Part shown: piece by piece, positions 33,855 through 45,064 of the stretch
How the letters are laid out: each line of letters begins with the position of its first letter
Numbering within the stretch: position 1 is the stretch's first letter
Assembly (NCBI GenBank): GCA_026901365.1
Contig: QLOH01000811.1
Location: forward strand, 186,001 to 250,000
Origin: Sesbania bispinosa
Lineage: Eukaryota > Streptophyta > Magnoliopsida > Fabales > Fabaceae
Reading direction: 5' to 3'
Length of the DNA stretch: 64,000 nt
Translations under genes and position numbers: made by a program
The notes under the pieces: model-generated
The model's input: only the letters and a program-made list of their open reading frames with translations
Database searches by the model: none
What the model was told of the DNA's origin: nothing

Positions 33855-34469
33855 CACTAAAGGAAAATCAGTACCGTCGCTATTTCATAATTAGAGGCAG
33901 CCTAGCGGCGGCCCACTAGTCGTCGCTAAAAGTCTCTTCATTAATGCAAGTAGCGACAATGTTTTATGGCCGACGCTAAGTAGCGTTGGCCTGGCCGTCG
34001 CCCACCAGCTGTCGCTAAAAGTCTCGTCGTTAATGCAGTAGCGACGACGTTTTATGGCAGACGCTAGTTCCATGGCTGTCACAACATAGCGTCGGCCTGA
34101 CCGACGCTAATAATTTTTTTTAAAAAAAATCTTCTTCCTATAATTATCAATTGTGAGAATTGAACCCACAACCTACATGATACCAAGAAGGAGCATTATC
34201 GTTACACTAAGTTTTGTTTACTGAAATATATAGTGCAAAATATTATATACACAGTGAAAAAATAACAAAAAATTAGTGTCGGCCAGACCGACACTAACTT
34301 TACGAAGGTCGACGCTAAATAGAAAAAAATTTAATTTTTTTTTTGCCTTTAGCGTTGGCCAGGCCGGCGCTACATAAAAAAATATAAAAAAAATTCAACA
34401 GTGATGCCTTTTAGCATCACCCTGGCCGACGCTACCTGATCGCATCTAAATCGTTGATTTGTTATAGTG
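33855..34469. mobile_element. CACTA MITE rich in 'gtcggcc' repeats
   Basis: Begins CACTAAAGGAAAATCA and ends TGATTTGTTATAGTG, i.e. CACTA-type termini. The 3-bp duplication TTT (33852-33854, 34470-34472) is the CACTA size. The arms repeat TAGCGTCGGCC/GGCCGACGCTA phrases. A minus-strand tRNA-like stretch is at 34153-34210. Confidence 0.8.
34153..34210 (-). other. tRNA-like Pol III box pair inside the CACTA MITE
   Basis: On the minus strand TAGTGTAACGATAATG (box A-like) is followed about 25 nt later by GGGTTCAATTCTC (box B-like). No closed acceptor stem is apparent. Confidence 0.35.
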
Positions 34470-34764
34470 TTTGAAATCATTTGATATTGAACAAATTTGT
34501 CAACTTATTGAGAAATTTCATGCAGATGAAGGAACGAAGAGTTTTATTTAAATAAAACTTATTATTCTTAATTGAAATTTTTTAATATTTTTATCATTAT
34601 TTTTAATATTTTATTCTGGCCCCCCAAAGAAAAATTCCTGGTTACACCCCTGAATGCAAAGCTAAACAACTTGTGGATCAGTATAAGATAGGCATGTCGT
34701 ATCAGCTAGCATAAAACATCTTTCACTGAAACAATTAAATTTAAAAAAAAAATCTATTACCTAA

Positions 34765-35128
34765 TAAAAGTATTTTGGATAAAAGAAGGATTGAATACTG
34801 AAAGTAATAATATGCATTTTCCTTGAGCGTTCAGCTATTACAAGTATTCCTTATATACAAAAGGAATCAAATGAAAACAGAAAGCGGAAGCAATACGAAT
34901 GCAAAAAGTGTGAATAATAGAATCACACAGAATCACAATCAGCCAATGAGGCTCAAAGAAAAAGGAGGGAAGAAAATAGAAAACTGTTATGAGAAAATAA
35001 AACTTGATCTGCTCACGATGTGGGACTTCATTTTACAGCTATTGGGCCTTCATTCTTCAGCTGCATTGGACCCTCATTCTTCAGTTGCACCCGATGTGGG
35101 ACTTCTTCCTCCAACTCTGTTTCTTTCA
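34765..35128 (-). repeat. 3' LTR of copia element 2
   Basis: 364 bp. It is longer than its partner because a segment around CATTCTTCAGCTGCA is duplicated (near 35050-35090). It starts TGAAAG and ends CTTTTA on the minus strand. Confidence 0.88.
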
Positions 35129-38100
35129 GCCCCCCACAAGCTGGAGGGTGTGAAACATCAAACACTCCAAGATTGGAAAGGAAACGATGGAAATTCTTAG
35201 CCAATAAGGCTTTGGTGAAAAAGTCAGCAAGCTGGTCAGAAGAGGATATAGGTAGTAAGCGCATAAGACCAGAATTGAGCTTTTCCCGGACCACATGGCA
35301 ATCAATTCCTAGATGTTTGGTGCGTTCATGGAAGAAAGGATTATGTGAAATATGAAGGGCACTCTGATTGTCGCAAAAGAGAATAGGAGGTTTGGTATAA
35401 GAAAGATGAAGATCTTGTAAGAGATAAAGTAACCATTGCAGCTCACAGGTGGCAGCAGCTAGTGCCCTGTACTCAGCCTCTACAGAGGATCTAGTAACTG
35501 TGGTTTGTTTCTTTGAGCGTCGGCTGACAAGAGAAAAACCAAGGAAGAAACAATATCCAGAAATTGATCTATGTGAGTCAAGACAACCACCCCAATTAGC
35601 ATCAGAGTAGCCTTGAAGATGGTAGTTGGATTGTCGAGGAAAAAATAGCCCCTAGTTAGGATTCCTTTTCAAATATTGAAGGATTCGGAGAGCAGCCTTA
35701 TGATGAGCTTGAGTGGGGGAATTCATGAATTGACTAATTTGTTGAGTGGCGAAGGTAATGTCTGGTCTTGTGGCAATTAAGTAAAGGAGGCGCCCAACCA
35801 ATCTGCGGTTGGAACCAGCATCTGGAAACAATTGGCCTGAGGCTTGATGAAGTTTAAGTGTTGGGTCAAGGGGAGTAGAAGCAGCCTTGCAGTCTAAAAG
35901 AGAAGCATCAGTCAAGAGCTCCAAGCAGTATTTTCTTTGAGAAAGTGAAATACCCAAGGAAGAGTGATGAATTTCAATTCCCAAGAAATACTTAAGAAGA
36001 TCCAGGTCCTTGATCCCAAAGGTTTTATGCAACTATGTCTTGACTAAATCAAAGTCAGCAACATTTTTACCAAACAATAGAATATCATCGACATAGATCA
36101 ATAGGCCTGTAAAACTGGAAGAAGTTGGTTTGCTGAAGAGAGAGTGATCTGAGTGAGCTTGTGTGTATCCAAGGCCAAGTAAGAAGTGGGATAATTTCTC
36201 ATACCATTGCCTGCTAGCCTTCTTCAAACCATACAAAGATTTTGTCAATTTACAGACTTGAGAAGGTGAGGAAACAGTCATACCTTGGGGAATACACATG
36301 TATATATCTTCCTTAAGGTCCCCATGGAGAAAGGCATTATCAACATCAAGCTTATGTAAATTCCAATTGTGAGTTGCTGCCAATGCAAGGATGACTCTGA
36401 TGGTGGTAAGTTTGGCTACTGGTGAAAAGGTATCCAAGTAATCGAGACCTTCAATTTGATTGTACCCCTTAACCACAAGTCTGGCTTTATATCTGTCAAT
36501 GCTCCCATCTGCCTTCCTTTTAACATTGTAGACCCATTTGCTGCCAATGGGAATCACACCCGGTGGCAAATCAACCAGGGTCCAAGTTCCATTGAGTTCC
36601 AAAGCTTGTATTTCAGCAGCCATGGCTCTTTTCCAGCAGTCAAGTTTGCTGGCTTCTACAAATGTGGTAGGCTCCTGGACTTGATCAAGGGCTAAACTGT
36701 AGGCCATGTGAGAAGAAGAAAATTGAAAGGAAGGAATAACAGAACTTGAAGTAAAGTGATTACCTGATTGGTTCAGCTGTGAAGAATGGCAATGAAAATC
36801 CCTTAGATAAGATGGTTAGTAGATTTTCTCACTATAGGCAGTGGTGAAATTTGAGGTGTGGCAAGTGAGGATGCAGGTGTGGATACAGATACAGGTGAGG
36901 GAGGTGTGGATACAGGTACAGGTGAGGGAGATGGTGAAGGTTCTGTGTCATGAGAAAGTGAATCTGTGAAAGGAGATGAATCATCATTTATGAGGTGAGG
37001 ATGTGAAATGTGAGTGTCTAAATAACAGTGGGGTAAAAAATGAGAAGTAGGCTGTATAGGCCAGGGAAATATGTTCTCTTCAAAGGTAACATGTCTAGAT
37101 AAGGTTAATTGCTTTGTATGCAAATCAAAAACTAAGAAACCTTTTGTCCCAGATTTGTAAACAACAAAGACTCCTTTGTGACTCCTATAGTCCAACTTAG
37201 ACCTAGCTGAACTAAGGGTGGAGACATAACATAAACACCCAAAACCTTTAAATTTGACAAATCAGGCAAAAATCCATAAAGAAGTTGAAAAGGTGATTTG
37301 GAGTGTAGAATGGGATAGGGAATTCTGCTGATGAGGTGCACAGCATATGCAACAGCTAAACCCTAAAAGGATTTAGGTAAATGGGACTGAAAAAGGAGGG
37401 CCCTAGCTACATTAAGGAGATGTTGATGTTTTCTCTCAACTCTCCCATTTTGTTGGGGAGTTTCAAAACAGGATCTTTTGTGTAAAATGCCCTTTTGATG
37501 ATAAAATTCTGTAAGAATAAATTCTAGGCCATTGTCTGATCTGATTGTTTTAACTTTTAAGCCAAATTGAGTTTCAACCATAGTAATGAAGTTCTTGATG
37601 TGTTCTCTAGTTTCTGATTTTTGTTTAAGGAAAATTACCCATAGATGTCTGCTATAGTCATCTAAAACTGTTAAGAAATATCTGTGTTTATTAATAGTTG
37701 GAAATCTGTAGGGTCCCACAATATCAAAATGGATTAATTCAAAGGGTTGTGTAGCATTATTTTGGCTTAAAGTAAAAGGTAGCTTCCTTTGCTTTGCAAA
37801 ATGACATGTGTCACAAATATGTCTTTCATTATATTGTTTCAGAAATGGATACAAAGCAACTAACAAGTTTATCCTTGAAGAGGACAAATGTCCTAACCTA
37901 TAGTGCCATAAGGCTGAAACAGGAAAAGAAGAAGGTGAGGTGGAAACACTAAGGGCTTGAAATTGAGATGGATTTGATGGAAGTGGAGTGGCTTGCAGGG
38001 TAGTATAATCCTTCAATATTATTAGCTGAACCAATCGTCCTCAAATTGCTCAAGTCCTGTATGAAACAATGGGATGGTGAGAAGAATAATGCACAATTTA

Positions 38101-39486
38101 TAGTGGAAACAAGTTTAGAGACTGAGATGAGATTAATTGAAAATTCTGGCAAATACAGAACCTGTGTAAGGGTAAGAAATGGATTAATCTGGACTGTGCT
38201 AACATGTGTGGCCAAAGTGACATTGCCATTTGGTAGTTTCACACTAATAGATTGATTGGTGAGCTTATGAAAGGTAGTGAAAACATATTTAATGCAACAG
38301 ATGTGATCTGTAGCACCAGAGTCAATGATCCAGGTGGTATTGCTTATGAGATTAGCAGAAAAACCAGTGTAATTACCTGAGAATGAATTGGATGTGTCAA
38401 GGTTACCAAGAGATGGAGAAGTGGTCACAGCAGCCACTTGAGTTGATGCAGAAGAGCCAGCTGCACTTGAAGGCTTGAAAAGACACATGAAGGCTTGATA
38501 CTGCTCAGGAGTTAGTGAACATTTTGCCCTGGTTCTGTGTCATCACCAGAAGGTTGGCTTATAATTGTTGCTGAATCTGCAGGTTCTCCAATGACTTGAT
38601 TAGCTGAGACATTGTTCCTTCCATGAAAGCCAGTAGGATAGCCATGCTTTTTATAGCATACATCAACAGTGTGGCCATTCTTGCCATAATAACTACAAAT
38701 TTTGACATTCCCTCGACCAAGGGAGTAGCCTCTTCCCTTGCCAAAGTGCTTCTTGGTTTCGGTGGAATTGACAAAAACCTGTGTATCATCACTAGTAGAA
38801 AAATAGTGGAGGGATTCACTCTCCTCTCATGCTGAATTACTAAGGAAAACACCTTATCAATATCAGGGAAAGGGTCCATCATTAAGACCTGGGTTTTGGA
38901 CTACTTCAAAATCATCATTCAGTCAACTCAAAAATCTCATGATGCAATCTTCAGCTCTATAGCTTTGGCCTTGTTGATTAGCAACACACACGCACTTAAC
39001 CGCACATAAACAATCAGTGAATGGTCGGAAATTCTCAAGTTATGCACATAAGCAATTTCTTCTTGCGGCTCGAAAATGCGGACTTGATCACCCTGGGCAA
39101 ATCGTTTTCGCAGCAGAGTTCAGGCGACGGCAACCACTTCAACATATACTATACTTTGAGCAATGGTAGGCTCAACGGAATTGAGGATCCAAGTTAGAAT
39201 GAGATTATTACAGCGCTCCCAGGCATCAAAACTGGGATGAAACGAATCAGGCATGAGAAGGGAGCCATTGACAAACTTAAATTTGTTCTTGGAGATTAAA
39301 GACCTTTTCATGGATCTGGCCCAACTGTGGTAGTTTTTGGAAGTGAGAAGAGGAGAGACTAAAGGTATGGAAGTGTTCTCACCGGGATGGATATAATAGA
39401 CGCTCAAAGGATTCAAGGCTGGGGTCCTGTGGAGGAGGAGGAGGAGCAGGAGGAGGAGGAGTATTACTTGCGCTCCCTTTGGCCAT
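35028..39486 (-). pseudogene. Copia gag-pol remnants (element 2)
   Basis: Start ATG at 39486 (MAKGSASNTPPPP), shifting frame at once into NPLSVYYIHPGENTS and SPLLTSKNYHSWARSMKRSL (gag). A knuckle near 38690 reads CSYYGKNGH....C, with its second Cys lost. Protease: WIIDSGATDHICC (38340). Integrase: LWHYRLGHLS, CDTCHFAKQ, TIRSDNGLEF and TPQQNGRVERKHQHL (37363-37950). Pol: WVYNVKRKADGS, DVDNAFLHGDLKEDIYM and the intact RT site YVDDILLFG (36090). RNase H: YSDANWGGC and SSVEAEYRALA, ending in ADFFTKALLAKNFH. Many stops and frameshifts separate these blocks (e.g. 39120, 38559, 37363, 36803, 36033, 35652). Confidence 0.9.
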
Positions 39487-39529
39487 GGATGCAGAATGCT
39501 TTGAAACTCAGGAAAGGCTCTAGATACCA

Positions 39530-39858
39530 TAAAAGTATTTTGGATAAAAGAAGGATTGAATACTGAAAGTAATAATATGCATTTTCCTTGAGCGTTTAGC
39601 TATTACAAGCATTCCTTATATACAGAAGGAATCAAATAAAAATAGAAAGCGAAAGCAATACGAATGCAAAAAGTGTGAATAACAGAATCACAATCAGCCA
39701 TGAGGCTCAAAGAAAAAGGAGGGAAGAAAACATAAAACTGTTATGAGAAAATAAAACTTGATTTGCTCATGATGTGGAACTTCATTTTACAGCTATTGGG
39801 CCTTCATTCTTCAGCTGCACCCGATGTGGGACTTCTTCCTCCAACTGTGTTTCTTTTA
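39530..39858 (-). repeat. 5' LTR of copia element 2
   Basis: 329 bp; followed on the minus strand by the primer site TGGTATC. Its outer end reads TAAAAG where the inner end of the other LTR has TGAAAG, consistent with a G-to-A change at the terminal TG. Confidence 0.88.
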
Positions 39859-39863
39859 CCTAA

Positions 39864-40874
39864 TTTGTTTATATTGTACATTTTTATTACATTTATTCCA
39901 ATATTCATTTCATAATTTAAATTATTTTACTTAATGAGGTTTACTTAAAATTAATCATCATTAAAATTTAGCTTATCTGTCGGTTACTTCATTACTACAC
40001 CAACCTATATAGGGCCAAGCTTGGGTCGATCAATTGATGGCCCGTTCAAATAAGGGCACCAACCCTCCAAAAGACAGCCTCTGCCTTCTGTGACTATGAT
40101 GATCGGATATGCTTATGCCAATGGGACATATATATTTACTACCCTAACTATATATATTGTTCTCTTTACTTTGTAACACTAGTACTCAATATAATGAGTG
40201 ATATTGTTTGCTCATGCAAAGTCCTAATCCAGTTTTTTTTTTTTTGGTAAATAAGTCCTAATCCAGTTTGTACAAAAAAAAAGTCCTAATCCAGTTTGTA
40301 CCAAAACAAAAGTCATAATGCGATTTTGCATGGTACCCCAGAATAATGTCCAACTTCCAATTCTTTTTCTTTTTTTTTTTTTTTCGAACAATTCTTTTTC
40401 ATTTGGGTCTGAAAGGAAATGGTTGTGTCATGCAGTACAACCCATCCAATTGACAAACTTAAGTCCAGGTACTACCTAGAATGGGCTTATTGTACCATCA
40501 ACAAAACCCAAATCTTGCAAAGGTTAATCCATGATGGGCCCACATGGAAGGCCCGTAGAATGGCCCAGATTTTCCCATGCCTGGCCTTTCTGTATTAACC
40601 CAGAGTTGAAACTTGAAAATACAAAAAAAAAAAAAAAATGAAAGAAAGAAAAGTTCTTGATGATCACATTGGAGTAAATGGAAATGACAAAAAGATGATA
40701 TTGTCTAAATTGTATAAAGTTTCAAATTTTCTTTTATAAACACATTTGTTTCCACATAATTGTATACCAAGCAAAATGTGAAAACTAATACTAGCTTATA
40801 ATATGGAGTTCATTGACAACAGAATCATCATCAGCACTGTACTAAAACTTAAAGGGACAACTTTTCAATTTCTG
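39864..40874. other. Intergenic, includes the 3' side of the F-box-associated gene
   Basis: AGTCCTAATCCAGTTT recurs three times between 40210 and 40310 next to T- and A-runs. Otherwise no structure seen. Confidence 0.5.
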
Positions 40875-41984
40875 CTATGGGTAAATTAGCTCTGTGTCTC
40901 CATCACTATGCAATTCCTTCTCTCTCTGCACATTGTGAAGCCCAGAAGTAGTTAAAGAAAGGAATGAGCAGCAATTGAAGTTTATGCCAGGATATGAGTA
41001 GGTGCATATTGATCTCAGATTTCCTGTATCAAAATTGTAAGAAACAACAGTTCCTGGAAGCTGCAAATATATGGTTTGTGCTTGTTCACTATAGGCAATG
41101 GGAGTAATCTTGTAAGGTTCCCAATCACAGAAGGTGCCATAAAAGTGTTGGTGCTTAGAGATAAAGACTTCATGCATCACACTATTGACTAGTCTCCATC
41201 TAAACTTTTTGGAATCATAGGAAGGACAAAAGAATCCAAGATGATCATCATGCTCCTTGAGAAGGCCCCAAACATGAAATCCATCAAAATCAGTGTAACA
41301 ATAGTAAACACTGCCACCTGATTCAGACAAGCCACGGCGATAAGTCATTGTTGATTGCCAAGACCAATCATCAAAATAATTTGGCAGTTCATATAGTTCA
41401 CAGTGGCTGTCTTGGACTCTATACACCAACAAATATCCACCTATTTCCCAATGGATTGCCCCATTTGAATAAAGAGGAGGTGTGCCAAGCTCTTGGAACT
41501 CAAATTCTGGCAAAGAAGGGATAGTTAAATTGATGGGGTGGTGTTGTCTCCATTTTTCATTGTCAGAAGAGAAAATATGCAATTCTAGTCCATTGGATTT
41601 GGAATTGGAAGACCCTGCTTCAACAAGCACAACCTCAAATTTGTATCCATCAAAGGCTAACCCAACTCTAACAACATGCCCTTGGATACAAGCTTCAGGG
41701 ATCATGATTGAGTGCTTGGTGAGGGGATTGATCACATAGTAGCATGATTGATCACCACTATAACCTGACAAGAGAATTAGGCCATTACAAGAAGCAAGGG
41801 TCTGCACAAAGTTTTCAGTAAAGAAACTGAGGGAATGGTCAAGGATGGCTCCATTTTCATTCTTAACATCCAGAAAGACAAACTGAGATGACCCATTTTC
41901 AAACTGATAGTGGCAAAAAAGACCCTCACTGCTATCATGAGAGGTTGTACAAAGGGATTGGAAATTCTTATGCTCCATGTTCAT
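40875..41984 (-). CDS. F-box-associated (FBA) domain protein lacking a visible F-box
   Basis: An intact 369-aa frame starts at the first ATG (41984, MNMEHKNFQ). The same frame is open 22 codons further upstream to an acceptor (TTCTCAG, exon edge 42040), but without another ATG. The protein resembles the beta-propeller-like domain of plant F-box proteins, the substrate-binding part of SCF ubiquitin ligases: LASCNGLILLSG, YYVINPLTKHSIMIP, GLAFDGYKFEVVLVE, LELHIFSSDNEKW, SNGAIHWEIGGYLLVYRV. An F-box of about 45 residues normally precedes this; none is found upstream. It may be on a distant exon, lost, or this may be a standalone FBA protein. No lesions, so probably a live gene. The product should be cytosolic or nuclear (no signal peptide seen). 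Confidence 0.78.
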   Translation of the reverse strand: MNMEHKNFQSLCTTSHDSSEGLFCHYQFENGSSQFVFLDVKNENGAILDHSLSFFTENFVQTLASCNGLILLSGYSGDQSCYYVINPLTKHSIMIPEACIQGHVVRVGLAFDGYKFEVVLVEAGSSNSKSNGLELHIFSSDNEKWRQHHPINLTIPSLPEFEFQELGTPPLYSNGAIHWEIGGYLLVYRVQDSHCELYELPNYFDDWSWQSTMTYRRGLSESGGSVYYCYTDFDGFHVWGLLKEHDDHLGFFCPSYDSKKFRWRLVNSVMHEVFISKHQHFYGTFCDWEPYKITPIAYSEQAQTIYLQLPGTVVSYNFDTGNLRSICTYSYPGINFNCCSFLSLTTSGLHNVQREKELHSDGDTELIYP

Positions 41985-42040
41985 TGATTCAAACTGGTAC
42001 TTCTCAAGACAAGAAACAATTCCCACCACTTTTTCAAGAC

Positions 42041-42780
42041 CTGAGAACAAAGAATGAATGTGTTAGTAGACTTGACTTTAGGCTTGTGGAATTTAATTGA
42101 AAAGGAAGGTTTCTAGGAAGGAGGAACCATTCATTGTTTAAATCAAGTTGACTTAATAGAAGTTTGAAAGAAATTTCTTGTGGCCTTTTTAGTGGAAGAA
42201 ATGTACAAGTTAGAAGAAGCTTTCGTAGAATTTACAAGGAAACAAACACTAAAGTCTCTCTAAATTTTTAGAGCCAACCAAGAAATGCCAAATTGAACGA
42301 AGTTTTCCATGTGAAGTGTTTCATATTTGTATTCATTACCAAGAAAAAATTCAGGAATAGAAAAGACAATCACTTTCATGTTTAACGCAGGCTATGTTGA
42401 AATAAATTCATAAAGCAGAAAAACAGAGAAAAGGAAAAGTGAAATATCATGAGAAACATCCAATATGTCCCACCAAGACCAAATTTTTATATAAAATAAA
42501 AAAAACCCAAGAGAGGAAAAAAAAAAGGGAAACGTGGGAAATGGGAAATAAAAATTAGCAATCAAAGGGATAATCACACAGAAAATGAATATCAAAGTTG
42601 CTACATGGAAAAAGAAAATACCTTGATGGGGTGGCAAGAATGTGAAGAGCAGTGAATGGGAAATAAAAATTAGCAATCAAAAGGATAATCACAGCAGAAA
42701 ATGAATATCAAAGTTGCTACATGGAAAAAGAAAATACCTTGATGGGGTGGCAAGAATGTGAAGAGAAGTGAATTTTCTTG
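42041..42780 (-). promoter_or_regulatory. 5'UTR intron region of the F-box-associated gene
   Basis: The acceptor TTGTTCTCAG at 42041 implies an upstream exon. The phrase CACCCCATCAAG followed by GTATTTTC is a good donor and occurs twice (near 42620 and 42738) because of the 115-bp duplication. Either could start the intron. The transcription start is not located. Confidence 0.5.
42541..42771. repeat. 115/116-bp tandem duplication upstream of the F-box-associated gene
   Basis: Copies 42541-42655 and 42656-42771 start ATGGGAAATAAAAATTAGC and end AGTGAAT. They differ by a few bases and one inserted G. Each contains the candidate splice donor. Confidence 0.92.
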
Positions 42781-44182
42781 AAATTACTGAGATATATGAT
42801 TGAAGATCGCTTCTTCTATTTCAGTAAGCAGAGATAGGAGAAGAAAGATAAAGACTTCAGTAAATCAAAACGATAAAAATGAAATAAAATGATGAAAGTC
42901 TAGGAACAAAAGCTGGTCATTGAGTGACTTTTTCTCCTCCTTGCCCCAGAAGTAATCTGTTTTTTTTTTTTTTTTTGTTGACTGTGGTCAACCTCATTCT
43001 GATTGCCCCAAAATGCATTGCAGTGGAATAAATTCTCTGTTATTTTTTTAATTGAAAGATTCCTTTTCGGTGTGAAAGCATATTTTGATGGTTACAGGCA
43101 GTTATGTTTTTGTTTAAAAAAAAGGAGTTATGTTCGCAACATATTATTGGAAATAATGATATTAAAAAAATATTATGACAGCTTTTGTGGTGATGTTATT
43201 GAATTTAAGAAATAAAACCCTGTTTTTTTATAAATTTGTATGGAATGAAATCGAGGATGGGAATGAAATAATATAAGAGTGTGTATGTTGGTGATTAATT
43301 TTTTTTAGGAAAAGAATACTTATTTTTTAAATAATCACTTTCAGAATTTTTCAATATATTTATTTAAAATTTTAGAAATAAAAAGAATTAAAAAGAAATT
43401 CTAATTATAATAATAAGTTATTCTTACTTGTTTTTAAAATAATCAAATGCAATACTGAGAGAAAATGTTATAATCAAACACAAATTGGCTTTCACTTTTT
43501 ATAAAGTCTCTAAAAATAAATCACTTTTTACACGGAGTTTTTTTTTTCCAAAATCATTCATTGATAAATGTTCAACAACACTTAGAAAGCTTGTAAGATG
43601 TTAAATAAAAAGGATTACCGATCAAAAATTTTCATTTTCTTTTTTATTCTTTTCATATCGTCACATGTCTATCAACAACTCAAAACAAACAGATTCACAA
43701 CATCAATAGCAACCAAACTAAGTAAAATAGTGTTACAAAATTGAACTCTAGTGGTAGAAGTGCATAAAACGTAGCTTACTCTAAGTAAAACAGTGTTACA
43801 AATTGTTAAGAGATATGACTCTAACATAATGTACTAAATAGGAGAACGGTGATGGAGAAAAAAAGGAGAAGGAAAATGACAAAATCTCTTGAAGGGGGAG
43901 GGGTAAGAGGTTATGGAGGTGGTAGTCCAAAAGGAGGAGGGAGAGGTGATGAGGTGGAGAAAGGAGGAGGAAGTGTGGAAAAGCTCTCACTAGGGAGAGA
44001 GGAATTAACCAACCTAAAGTGAGTAGGAAAACCATATGAAGTGGTAAGAAGTCCTCCCATGGCTGAAGAGAGGCCCCTAAAGTGACATAACAATCAATTA
44101 ATAAATTAAACTGTTTCTTATGCTTTAAATTTTCATTAAAATTTCAAAACATATTGTTAAAAAAATACTTTGATCATTTTCA
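42781..44182. other. Intergenic, nothing recognised
   Basis: It includes a T17 run at 42960, two loose copies of TAAGTAAAACAGTGTTACAAA (about 43722 and 43781), and a purine-rich tract at 43850-43980 whose ORFs are low-complexity artefacts. Confidence 0.5.
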
Positions 44183-44192
44183 TATGATAATT

Positions 44193-44430
44193 GAGTAAAC
44201 CCTCATTTTGGTCCCTGAAAGATGGGTCATCGGTCAACTTAGTCCCTGAAAGATAGAAAATTGTAAAAAAGTCCCTGAATGTTCATACAGTCGGTCAATT
44301 CAGTCCCTCCGTTAAGTCAACTCTGTTAAACTTAACAGATTTGCCTATGTGGCATGAAAGATTGTTATTCTTCAGTTTAGTCCCTTCCTAGTCAGCAAAA
44401 AGATCACAAAACACATCATTTCAGTCCCTA
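44193..44430 (+). repeat. Left TIR of the MULE
   Basis: Composed of phrases such as TTGGTCCCTGAAAG, AAGTCCCTGAATGTTCATAC and TAACAGATTTGCCTATGTGG. Matches the inverse of 50021-50258 over its full length with scattered differences. Confidence 0.9.
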
Positions 44431-45064
44431 TTGAAACTGAAACGTCAAATACGAATTCCCTCCTTCTCCTTCCATCTTGCAAATGAAGCAACCGTACTTG
44501 AGTGAGTTAGGGAAGTTTGCTTGAGCGATAAAACAGTTAAGGTGTGCGAAATCTAGGGTTTGTGTGAGAGGAGAAGATATCCAAACCGTGCTCTGGGAAG
44601 TTTCTGTGAAATCTGCGCAAGGAAAAAAGTTGCCATTAGAGGTACGGTCTCTAGGTTTGCTCTGTTTTCCATGTCTGTAATACACTCGTAGTCTAGTTGC
44701 AATGGTGAATGTTAGGTTTTGATGAACTTAGGATTTTTGTTTAGGGTTAGTTTTTCCGGATGGCATTGTGATTTTTTTAAAATATCTGACAATGTGGGTG
44801 TACATCATCATGTATCTATAAATGGTTGTTTGATTTATTTGTGTATGGAAGTTATCTGTTTACTTGGAATGCATACTGTGGTCCCTTATACTGACTGCAA
44901 TAGTTGAAGACAGTTTGCCCTTTTGGTTGTTAACATGGTGACAGGGGTTTTTGAAAAAAAAAAAATTGAAAGTAATGTCTGTTTTGTAAAATGACCTTGC
45001 ATTACAATGTCTCACACACATGCAACGCTCTACTTGACTTACAGCCACAATATTTCTTTGTTAC

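Larger units (their letters stand above)
33308..34652. mobile_element. Non-autonomous hAT element with CACTA MITE nested inside
   Basis: Left CAGTGGCGTAGCCAAGGGGG and right GGTTACACCCCTG, with internal GGCCACCCC / GGCCCCCC, form hAT-style ends. Flanks AATACAAG (33300-33307) and AATGCAAA (34653-34660) match 6/8. Without the 615-bp insert it is about 730 bp, with no transposase. Confidence 0.72.
34765..39858 (-). mobile_element. Ty1/copia LTR retrotransposon 2, decayed
   Basis: LTRs at 34765-35128 and 39530-39858 are flanked by a perfect 5-bp duplication CCTAA (34760-34764, 39859-39863). The primer site TGGTATCTAGAGCC follows the 5' LTR directly, and a polypurine tract (GTGGGGGGC) precedes the 3' LTR. 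Coding order is gag, protease, integrase, RT, RNase H, i.e. copia. It is unrelated at sequence level to copia element 1 and has many more lesions. Confidence 0.93.

Noticed and set aside
43796..44093. Pro/Leu/Ser-rich minus-strand ORFs
   Set aside because: Come from a purine-rich tract; overlapping frames give equally long ORFs and no family features.
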